64,000 bases of DNA, from positions 4,839,001 through 4,903,000 of the forward strand of contig CM044874.1 in assembly GCA_024500155.1 (NCBI GenBank). The letters run 5' to 3'. Positions 56,084 through 64,000 of the stretch are shown piece by piece. The stretch's first letter is position 1, and every line of letters starts with the position of its first letter. The position numbers were made by a program, and so were the translations under genes. This stretch comes from Chenopodium formosanum. Taxonomy: Eukaryota; Streptophyta; Magnoliopsida; Caryophyllales; Amaranthaceae. The notes below the pieces were generated by a model. The model was not told the origin of the DNA. It did no database searches and saw only the letters and a program-made list of their open reading frames with translations.

Positions 56084-58648
56084 ATGGCTAAGAACCGCAA
56101 GAGAAAAAGTCTTCGTCAAGGAGCAGGCGAAAAGCCTAAAACTCCTACACCATCACCCTCACCGGACCGGAACTCTCCCAAGGGTACCAGTTCGGGAAGA
56201 GGGTCATTCAGGGAGGATTCCCTTTCTCCCGTAATTCACAACTCTCATCATAGGCCGAGTCCCTCTCGGTCTAGTAGAGATCAGTCCGGTCATAGGACTC
56301 ATCCCGTGCCCCAAAGCCAACCATTGACCGTTCGCTCTCATTCCCACACTCAGCCGAGGACCCCTTTGACGGGGCCCAGCTCGGAGGAGGTGGCGAGAGC
56401 GCTGGCAGTGCTCATGGAGGCCATGAGGGCACAAAATATGCCTCCACCTCGCGATCGAACTCCTCCGCATACCCGGCATCAGCGGAGGAAGCTAGACCAT
56501 GATGGAGGAAAACCTCATTCCTTCCGGGAACTGGAAAAGTGGGAAGAGGATACTTGGAGAACTGAAAGAGAGAGGAAAAAGAACCCTCAATTCTTCTCGC
56601 GATCCTCAACCTCTCGACCAGAAACGCATAAGAGCAGCAGCTCAGCTTCTCGGCCAGATTCTGCTCGCCGAGAACAACCTGAGACTGTTCGCCGAAGCGT
56701 CCTCGACCGACTCGGCGGCAAGGAACCGAGTGTGCACAATCGCCTCTCGTTCCCTGCAGGTGAGGCCCAAACTTCCCAGCCAGGGACGAAAACCACTCTT
56801 ACCTCTCTGAGAGGGCGGAGCGCGGTCCCTTCGGCCAGGAACAAGGGCAAGGCCGTTATGCTACCCACCAGTTCCCCATTCGAGCAATGGATACTGGAAG
56901 AGCACGTGCCCACGGTTAAAATACCGTCGCACATCACATATGATGGGACTTCGGATCCGAAGGACCACATTGCCTCGTATGAGGCTCACATGCATCTTTG
57001 CCCCAGGTCCGAAGCGACTTGGTGCAAATATTTTCCAACCACTCTCAAAGGGGTCGCGCAAGCGTGGATCTCCAAAGGAGTAAAACAAGGCTCCATAACA
57101 GGGTGGGACGATCTGTCCTCCAAATTTAGGAGCAAGTTTTCCACGGCAAACCGCCGAGAGAAGACTACTGCAGAACTCATGGGTCTGCAACAGGGGGAGA
57201 CCGAAAGCCTCCGAGACTACCTGACCCGTTTCAGCAACGAGTCATCCAGCGTCTTTCAGCTGGACCAGGGGTTAGCCGTTTTTGCAATGCAGAATGGCCT
57301 TCAGCCTGGGAAGTTCCTAGACTTCATGGTCATGCATACCCCGCAGACCTTGGAGGAAGCTCTGAATGCCTCGGATAAATTCATCCGAGCCGAAGAGTGG
57401 AACAAAACAAAAACCCAACCTCAATCTGGGGGAGGGAAGCAAAAACAAACACCCTTGTCTGAAGGCCAAGGCCAGAGGACAAAGGGAAAGGCCAAGGCCT
57501 CGGAACAATCTTCGGCCAACGAGCCGAGGAAGGAAAAATCTGCCTCGTTCACAGGAAGATACGAGTCTTACACTCCGCTCTCTCTTCCACGCGCCAAAAT
57601 TTACAGCGTGACGAAAGAAGAGCAGAGTTACCGAAAGCCGAGGCCACTCCCAGAGTGGTATCAACGAAAAAATAAAAATCAGTGGTGCGAGTTCCACGAA
57701 TCTCCGGGACATAACACTGAGGAGTGTATCCAGCTGAAGGACCAGATCGAAGACATGGTCCGGAAGGGATACTTGAAAAAATACATCGCGGATCACCGCG
57801 AGAAAAAGGAGACCGAGAAGTCAGCAAAGGACTCTCGGCAAGACCTCGACTTCCCCCGGAAGAACAGTAAAAATGCGGAGGGGAAATTCTCTCCGATCAA
57901 TGTTATCTCGGGAGGAATATGCTCTCGGAGGGAACACAAGCGACACCTTAGGGCTCTGACCCACCAGGTGAACAACGCCGACATTCAGCCTCCCCAGTCG
58001 CCGGTGCAGAACATGACGTTCACAGCAGCCGACTGCCGGGGGGTGACGTTCCCTCACGAAGATCCGTTGGTGATCATCGCCACGGTGGCCAACCACGACG
58101 TCAGCAAAGTCCTTGTTGACGGTGGCAGCGGAGCAAACATTCTGTTCTGAAAGGCCTACAATCAAATCAAGCTGAAGCCCAAACATCTTACGCCAGTACC
58201 CTACCCGGTATCCGGATTCAATGGGGCTTCAACTTACCCAGATGGGAAGGTGACACTTCCTGTCACCATCGGCTGCAATGAAGCAGCCAGGAATGTCATG
58301 ATTGAATTTTTGGTCATTGACGCTCCTTCAGTATACAACGTGATTTTGGGGAGACCCATAATTCACGAGATCCAAGGGGTCGTCTCAACTTATCATCAGT
58401 TGATGATTTACGTCTCAGACGCCGACTTCCCCGAAAGGATCCAGGGTAGCCAAAAGGACGCCCGAAGGTGCAACTACCTCAAGCCATCCACTAGTCGCCC
58501 AGATGACGACGACAAGGATGAGGAGGAGAAAGAAAAAGAAAGAGAGCCCAACACGAAAAAGCCGAAAGGCCTAAGTGCTTCGGCCCAAGGTTCTGTGCCC
58601 AGAGAAAGAGGGCCAGAAGGGAAAAGGCTAGCCCCTCATCTGAGCTGA
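56084..58648 (+). pseudogene. Gypsy gag and aspartic protease, one in-frame stop
   Basis: The ATG at 56084 opens a Ser/Pro/Arg-rich N-terminus. The retrotransposon gag domain covers about 56880-57400 (FEQWILEEHVPTVKIPSH; YFPTTLKGVAQAWIS; ELMGLQQGETESLRDYLTRF). A zinc-knuckle-like WCEFHESPGHNTEEC lies at about 57690-57730. The protease active site is VDGGSGANIL at about 58110-58140. A TGA at 58148-58150 follows, after which the same frame stays open to 58648 with the rest of the protease (VYNVILGRPIIHE). So the break is a single stop. Product: capsid and protease for particle assembly. Confidence 0.9.
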
Positions 58649-58740
58649 AAGATTCAGAGAGCCAGCCGAAGAACAAAAAGTCTGGGACGCCGGCTGACAT
58701 AGACAGCAGGCCAGATTGTGAAGAGTCCAGTCCATCAACA

Positions 58741-61700
58741 ATGGACCTGGACCAGCAGACTGAAACGGTCGAGTTGACCGAAGGAGACGCTGAGAAATGT
58801 GTAACAATCGGGGTGGACCTTGATCCGAACACCCGTTGTGAACTTATTCAACTCCTTCGGGACAACAGAGATGTGTTTGCTTTCTCGGCAGCTGATATGC
58901 CCGGGATAAGTCCAAACCTCATCTCCCATAAGCTTAACGTTGACCCAACGTGTCGACCAATTAAGCAAAAGAAGCGGAGTTACTCTGCAAATAAGAACCG
59001 AGACATCGCAGCCGAGGTCAAAAAGTTGCTGGAGGCAGGCTTCATCGAGCCTTGTCAATATCCGGAATGGCTGGAAAATGTGGTGATGGTTCAGAAGGCC
59101 AATGGTACCTGGAGGATGTGCGTTGACTTCACGGACCTAAATAAGGCTTGTCCGAAGGATTTCTATCCCTTGCCGAGGATCGATCAGCTAGTCGACTCGA
59201 CAAGTGGCCATGCCTTGCTTAGTTTCATGGACGCATTCTCAGGGTATCATCAGATCTTCATGCACCCCGACGATCGAGCAAAGACGACATTCGTCACGAA
59301 CGCCGGGGTGTACAATTATAAAATGATGCCCTTCGGATTGAAAAATGCGGGGGCAACCTATCAAAGGCTGGTGGATCAAGTTTTCGCCGATCAAAAGGGC
59401 CGAAACATGGAAGTCTATGTTGACGATTCGATCGTCAAAAGCAAAAAATCTGAGGACCATGTTAAGGACCTGGCTGAAACCTTCGCCACCTTAAGAAAGC
59501 ATCAAATGAAGCTGAATCCGAAGAAGTGTGTCTTCGGCGTGAAGTCAGGGAAATTCCTTAGGTTCATGGTCAGCAAGAGGGGGATTGATGCCAATCCCTC
59601 CAAAGTCAAAGCAGCGCTTGACCTTCCTGAGCCGAAAACAAAGCGGGATGTTCAGCGGCTCACCGGAAGAATGGCAGCCCTTTCGAGGTTCATTTCCAGA
59701 GCTTCGGATAAGGGGTTACCTTTCTTCAAAGCCCTGAAACTCCCGAAAACAAAGGAGCTCGTTTGGGAGGAAGAGCAAAAAGAAGCCTTCAAGCAGCTTC
59801 GGGAGCATCTGGCTCAACTCCCAACGCTGGCTAGCCCAGCAGAGGGAGAAACTTTGTATCTGTACGTGGCTGTTAGCCCAGCCACCATCAGTGCAGTACT
59901 GCTGAAGGAAGAAAGCAAAATTCAGCAACCGATCTATTTCGTCAGTCACACCCTGACGGATGCCGAGACTCGCTACCCTCTACTCGAGAAAGTCGCTTTT
60001 GCGGTAGTGGTAGCGGCTCGGAAGCTGAGGCCCTATTTTGATTGCCATCAGATAGTGGTCTTGACTGATCAGCCGCTGGAAAAAGTTCTCGGCAAAGTTG
60101 AAAAATCTGGTAGGCTGGCCAAGTGGGCTTTTGAGCTCACCGAATTCAGCATCAGCTACCAGCCGAGGGCTGCCATAAAGGCTCAAGCTCTAGCGGATTT
60201 CTTGGCCGAATGCTCGTACCAAGAGACGCTAGATAATGAGAGGAAAGTCTGGACCGTGTTTACGGATGGATCCTCCACCGTAAATGGTTCGGGGGCAGGG
60301 ATAGTGATAACTTCTCCCGAAGGCAAATCCTTTGAGTATGCACTAAAATTTTCTTTCAAGGCTTCGAACAACGAAGCTGAATATGAGGCAGCAATCGCTG
60401 GCCTAGAGCTGTGCATCTCCTTGGAAGCCGAGCATGTCTGCCTGAAAACAGACTCTCAACTAGTTGCATATCAGATCAGTGGCAGCTACGAGGCCAAAGA
60501 GCCCTCCATGATAGCCTATCTTGCCAAGATCAAATCAGTCATTGCAAAGTTGAGAACTTTCGAGGTTCAACTGATCCCAAGGGGTCAGAATACTCAGGCC
60601 GATGCACTCTCCAAACTAGCTAGTTCAACTCTCACTGAGCTGAACAGATCTGTATATGTGGAGGTGCGTCGAGAAAGAAGTGTTGACAAAGCACCTGAAG
60701 TGTGCTGCGCTGACCCAGAGCCTAGCTGGATGGACCCCATCCTAGCTTTCAAGCTTCGGGGAGAGATTCCCGAAGATAGAATTTTGGCCTCCAAGCTGAA
60801 GAGAACCAGCTCAAGGTTCATCGTCTTCAGGGGGGAACTTCTGAAAAAATCCTTCTCAGCCCCATTGCTGAAATGCGTGGGACCAACAGATGCAGATTAT
60901 ATCCTACGGGAGATTCACCTCGGCGTCTGCGGGAACCACATCGGGGGAAGGACCTTAGCCCACAAGGCATTGAGGGCCGGATATTACTGGCCCACCATGA
61001 TCTCAAATGCTAAGGAGCTGGTTCGGAAATGCGAAAAATGTCAAAAATTCGCACCAGTTATCCATCAGCCAGCTAGGGATCTTCAGCCGATTCTTAATCC
61101 ACTCCCGTTTGCCCAATGGGGACTGGATATACTGGGACCATTTCCAGACGCTATGTACCAGAAAAAATGGCTGATAGTCGGTGTTGATTACTTCAGTAAA
61201 TGGATCGAGGCCGAAGCAGCCTCGAACATTACAGAGCAAACTGTCAGAAAATTTATCTGGCAGAATATCATCACTCGTTTCGGCATCCCGAGAGTATTTG
61301 TCTTCGATCATGGGAGGCAATTCGATAACTTACCGCTGAAGCGGTATACAGATCAGTTCGGCATCAAACTGGCATATTCAGCGGTATGCCACCCGCAAAG
61401 TAACGGACAAGCCGAAGCTGCAAATAAACAGATCCTAAATGCCCTCAAAAAGAGGGTGGAGGATCAAAAGTCCAAGTGGCTGGAGGAGCTCCCAGGAACC
61501 CTTTGGTCCCTACGGACAATTGAAAAAGAGGCAACGGGTTATTCACCTTTTGAACTGGTGTATGGCGCCGAAGCCGTCCTCCCAGTGGAAATTGGCTCTG
61601 AGAGCTTACGGGTGCACCACTTCTCAGCTGAGAATGAGCAACTGATGAAGGAATCTCTCGATTTCCTCGACGAAGTAAGAGACTCAGCCCGAGACAGAAT

Positions 61701-61959
61701 GGCTGCTTATAAGCAGAGAATCAGCAAATTTTACAACCGAAGGGTCCATGCAAGGCCCCTCAAATTTGGAGACCTTGTCCTTCGGAATGCTGCTGCAGTT
61801 CAGAAAGGCCGAATCCATGGGAAACTCTCAGCTACATGGGAAGGGCCCTACGAGATCAGTGATGAGCTTCAGTCAGGGACATACCGACTTCGGCAGTTGG
61901 ATGGAACCGAGTTGAAAAATCACTGGAACGCTGATGTACTGAAGAAATATCATGTGTAA
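58741..61959 (+). CDS. Gypsy pol: reverse transcriptase, two RNase H domains, integrase (1072 aa)
   Basis: An uninterrupted 1072-codon frame. The reverse transcriptase (about residues 90-270) has MCVDFTDLNKACPKD, DAFSGYHQI and the catalytic YVDD near residue 225. RNase H of the RT type follows (PIYFVSHTLTDAETRYP). A second, plant-type RNase H begins near residue 500 (VFTDGSS; NNEAEYEA; LKTDSQL; NTQADALSKLA). The integrase has an HHCC zinc site (about residues 725-770), then GLDILGPF, FDHGRQFD and HPQSNGQAEAANK carrying the D, D and E. The frame differs from gag-protease; a one-base shift lies near 58560-58630 upstream of the ATG. The frame is open for some 30 codons before this ATG, so the true junction may be translational or mutational. 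Confidence 0.93.
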   Translation: MDLDQQTETVELTEGDAEKCVTIGVDLDPNTRCELIQLLRDNRDVFAFSAADMPGISPNLISHKLNVDPTCRPIKQKKRSYSANKNRDIAAEVKKLLEAGFIEPCQYPEWLENVVMVQKANGTWRMCVDFTDLNKACPKDFYPLPRIDQLVDSTSGHALLSFMDAFSGYHQIFMHPDDRAKTTFVTNAGVYNYKMMPFGLKNAGATYQRLVDQVFADQKGRNMEVYVDDSIVKSKKSEDHVKDLAETFATLRKHQMKLNPKKCVFGVKSGKFLRFMVSKRGIDANPSKVKAALDLPEPKTKRDVQRLTGRMAALSRFISRASDKGLPFFKALKLPKTKELVWEEEQKEAFKQLREHLAQLPTLASPAEGETLYLYVAVSPATISAVLLKEESKIQQPIYFVSHTLTDAETRYPLLEKVAFAVVVAARKLRPYFDCHQIVVLTDQPLEKVLGKVEKSGRLAKWAFELTEFSISYQPRAAIKAQALADFLAECSYQETLDNERKVWTVFTDGSSTVNGSGAGIVITSPEGKSFEYALKFSFKASNNEAEYEAAIAGLELCISLEAEHVCLKTDSQLVAYQISGSYEAKEPSMIAYLAKIKSVIAKLRTFEVQLIPRGQNTQADALSKLASSTLTELNRSVYVEVRRERSVDKAPEVCCADPEPSWMDPILAFKLRGEIPEDRILASKLKRTSSRFIVFRGELLKKSFSAPLLKCVGPTDADYILREIHLGVCGNHIGGRTLAHKALRAGYYWPTMISNAKELVRKCEKCQKFAPVIHQPARDLQPILNPLPFAQWGLDILGPFPDAMYQKKWLIVGVDYFSKWIEAEAASNITEQTVRKFIWQNIITRFGIPRVFVFDHGRQFDNLPLKRYTDQFGIKLAYSAVCHPQSNGQAEAANKQILNALKKRVEDQKSKWLEELPGTLWSLRTIEKEATGYSPFELVYGAEAVLPVEIGSESLRVHHFSAENEQLMKESLDFLDEVRDSARDRMAAYKQRISKFYNRRVHARPLKFGDLVLRNAAAVQKGRIHGKLSATWEGPYEISDELQSGTYRLRQLDGTELKNHWNADVLKKYHV

Positions 61960-62094
61960 ACCCCTTCGGGGCAGAACAATCTTTGTAAGTACATTTTGAA
62001 TTAATGAAAGGCCTTGGAGCCACCATTTATATAAACATTTGCAACTTTTTATTCTTTCAAAGTTTTCTTTGTTCTATCTACTCTTTAAGGGTTT

Positions 62095-62620
62095 TTATTC
62101 AGCCCTGTCTGAAACCTTCGCCTCCGGGTAACTGGGTTTCGGATTGCTGACAAACCCGTCTTTTTAAAGAACACTGGTCTTCCAGCTGAAGTCAAGCTTC
62201 AGTAAGACTTGTTCTCCAAAGACATGAGTCCATGGACAAGTCTGGGATATTGCCTTAACTGAGCCTCGTATCCCAGAAAGCCATTATCCGAAACATTGCC
62301 TTCAGTTTGCCCTGTGTTTCGGATATCCATTTTTAAGGATAGACAGGAAATCAAGGATATCAGCAACTGTGGGAAATCTTTTATTCAGCCCTGTCTGAAA
62401 CCTTCGCCTCCGGGTAACTGGGTTTCGGATTGCTGACAAGCTCGTCTTTTTAAAGAACTCCGGTCTTTCAGCTGAAGTCAAACTTCAGTAGGACTTGTTC
62501 TCCAAAGACTTGTTCTTCATTCTGGGGTACTGCCTTAACTGAGCCTTGTATCCCAGAAAGCCATTGTCCGAAGCATTGCCTTCAGTTGGCCCTGTGTTTC
62601 GGATATCCATTTTCAAAAGA
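62095..62620. repeat. Tandem repeat of about 286 bp, two copies, after pol
   Basis: TTATTCAGCCCTGTCTGAAA occurs at 62095 and 62381 and the homology runs through most of the unit with small changes. It lies in the untranslated region between pol and the antisense ORF. Confidence 0.9.
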
Positions 62621-63066
62621 TAGAAAAATAAAACCCGGCTCAGTAATCCAAAGACTTGAATCTTTAGATTTCTGAGGGGGCAAGAGGCACTACCAGTGCA
62701 AGTCTATGTTCAGCAGAACTCTTTAAGCCGAAAGCTTTGCACTTCGCGAATTTTTTACGAAAATTTCTCAAGATCAGAAACAGTAAAGCATTCAAAATAA
62801 GACAAAGCAGTTGAAGAAAGGAACATCAGATTAATAATTCATGCTCAGAAAGTGAGCTACAAGTTCAAATAAATCAAAGACTGTATCGGCAGCCGCCCAC
62901 AAGCGGAAAATAACAGCTGCCGAAATACGTACAGAAACAAAAATAAACTGTTTGTACGACAAGGCAAGCTGAAGCAAAAAACAAGGCAAAAAAAATTCAG
63001 AAAGCGGCAAATCTAAAGTTGAGCGCACGATGAACCGCAAGATTCTGAAGACGACTGCCCGAGTTC

Positions 63067-64000
63067 CTATGCTTCAGCCCGAGGATCAGACTGATCAGCG
63101 TTGGGCCCCATGGTGGCCTCAGCCCCAGCAGCAGAGGAGGCGGGCTTTGCACCCTGCTGAGCCTCCCTCTCCCTCCGTTCAGCCTCCAACTCCTCCCTCT
63201 CAGCTTCTTCTTCGGCTTCCTCAGCCTTAAGGATTTCAGCTTCGATTGGAGTTGCATATTTCATGTGAGGGTCTTCGGGATCCTGGACCCATTCAGCACA
63301 TTTGGACCAGTCAAGCTTCGGCTCAGCATGTAGGCAGACTCTTCGGCACACTCTGAACCCGTTTCTAAAACCCATTTCATACTCTTCTTGGGTATAGATG
63401 CGGACCTTGAGTAGAGCCTCAGCATCAGCCAGCTTCTTTTTCATCTCCTCCAAGTCTTCTTTGGATTTCTTTAGCTCATCAGCAAGCTTGGAGGAAGACT
63501 CTTTCTGCTCGTCCAGTTCCTGCTGAAATTGGGAAGCCTTGGTCTGAGCTTGGGTCAACTTATCTTCCTTGACCTTCAGCTGATCCTCAGCCTCTTGGAG
63601 CTTGGCAAGTTGAGCTTCAGCGGCGGTAGCAGCTTCGGAGAGTTGGGCATTACGAGCCTGGAGCGCCTCTTCAGCAGCCATTCTGCTGGCTTCAAGAGCT
63701 TCCAACTTCTGCTGCACTTCAGCCTGTGCAGCAGTTCCTTCTTGGATTCGGCTCCCGATGGCAGCTTTGAATTTGGAAATATCCACTCCCATGTGCTCCT
63801 GAAGAAATTTTTCCCCTTCCATCAGCGGGGGGAAAACTTCCTTCTCCATGGCATCGCAGAAGGTCTGAAGGGCTTCAGCAGCTTTCTTTTCATACTCTTC
63901 ACCCTTCTGCTGCTTCTCTTCAGCCGCTACTTGCTTCAGCTTGGCAAGCTTTAGCTCCTCTTCGGCTACCTTCTTGTCGTACTCAGCAGCGTCAACCCTA
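63067..64000 (-). CDS. Antisense coiled-coil ORF of the Gypsy element (5' end outside window)
   Basis: The frame is open on the minus strand from the window edge down to 63067, more than 300 codons. The protein is rich in Ala, Glu, Lys and Gln, with long heptad-like helices (for example LEALEASRMAAEEAL and ELKKSKEDLEEMKKKLADAE), then a more globular part (YTQEEYEMGFRNGFR; EPKLDWSKCAEW) and a second Glu-rich helix near the C-terminus. Antisense ORFs downstream of pol are known from Tat-lineage elements; their function is not established. The coiled coil would allow self-association. The ATG at 63849 is internal, since the frame continues upstream. Confidence 0.75.
   Translation of the reverse strand, partial: RVDAAEYDKKVAEEELKLAKLKQVAAEEKQQKGEEYEKKAAEALQTFCDAMEKEVFPPLMEGEKFLQEHMGVDISKFKAAIGSRIQEGTAAQAEVQQKLEALEASRMAAEEALQARNAQLSEAATAAEAQLAKLQEAEDQLKVKEDKLTQAQTKASQFQQELDEQKESSSKLADELKKSKEDLEEMKKKLADAEALLKVRIYTQEEYEMGFRNGFRVCRRVCLHAEPKLDWSKCAEWVQDPEDPHMKYATPIEAEILKAEEAEEEAEREELEAERREREAQQGAKPASSAAGAEATMGPNADQSDPRAEA

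Larger units (their letters stand above)
55581..64000 (+). mobile_element. Ty3/Gypsy LTR retrotransposon, Tat-type lineage (3' end outside window)
   Basis: LTR, primer site, gag-protease, pol and an antisense ORF follow in order. Pol has an extra RNase H after the usual one and no chromodomain, which with the antisense ORF points to the Tat branch. The 3' LTR lies beyond position 64000. Base composition (about half GC in coding parts) contrasts with the AT-rich neighbours. Confidence 0.9.

Noticed and set aside
56204..58186. Several long minus-strand frames across gag
   Set aside because: They mirror the GC-richer gag codons and show no domain; shadows of the real plus-strand frame.
1..64000. 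CRISPR arrays, rRNA genes, bacterial-type operons
   Set aside because: No regularly spaced short repeats, no rRNA-like sequence and clear plant introns; nothing prokaryotic in the window.

Overview
This is nuclear DNA of a flowering plant, most likely a eudicot. It has spliceosomal introns, AT-rich spacers, plant-type transposons of nearly every order, and one clear host gene of the plant-only S40/DUF584 family. The species cannot be fixed from the sequence. About four fifths of the window is mobile DNA, much of it nested.

Layout. 1-713: end of a hAT element that has jumped into a Copia retroelement (714-2858, minus strand, short 174-bp LTR). 2954-14984: three-level nest, a MITE-like element split by a 2.5-kb solo LTR (TSD ATTAA), itself split by an 8.7-kb CACTA transposon (TSD CTT) carrying TNPD and TNPA genes. 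15735-16025: terminus of a second CACTA family. 16639-17008: Tourist-like MITE. About 17040-20030: a probable non-coding snoRNA host gene with telo-box and site-II promoter motifs and at least six C/D-box snoRNA units. 20341-25300: MITEs, a fragment between (TTA)n arrays, a tandem duplication and a complete 293-bp TRIM.

About 25650-41406: a near-complete autonomous-type Helitron. In order it holds a two-repeat, dsRNA-binding-like ORF, a RepHel (HUH Rep plus PIF1-type helicase), a nine-exon RPA70-like gene, an antisense gene for an acidic protein, and a palindrome-CTAG 3' terminus. RepHel has one frameshift and the RPA gene one in-frame stop; splice phases are otherwise preserved, so the element is young or recently inactivated. 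Rep/helicase and RPA should cooperate in rolling-circle transposition; the other two proteins have no recognised Helitron role.

41407-46469: MITEs, homopolymers and the S40-like gene. 46470-48560: 5'-truncated LINE. 48617-50014: non-autonomous CACTA with a 50-bp perfect palindrome. About 51700-55484: CACTA derivative whose gene joins the TNPD N-terminal domain to a DUF8039-like domain, with no transposase core. 55581-64000: 5' LTR, gag-protease, pol and antisense coiled-coil ORF of a Tat-type Ty3/Gypsy element whose 3' LTR lies beyond the window.

The two signals most worth following are the extra genes of the Helitron and the snoRNA array, where three of four close copies share a covarying, GNRA-capped hairpin.
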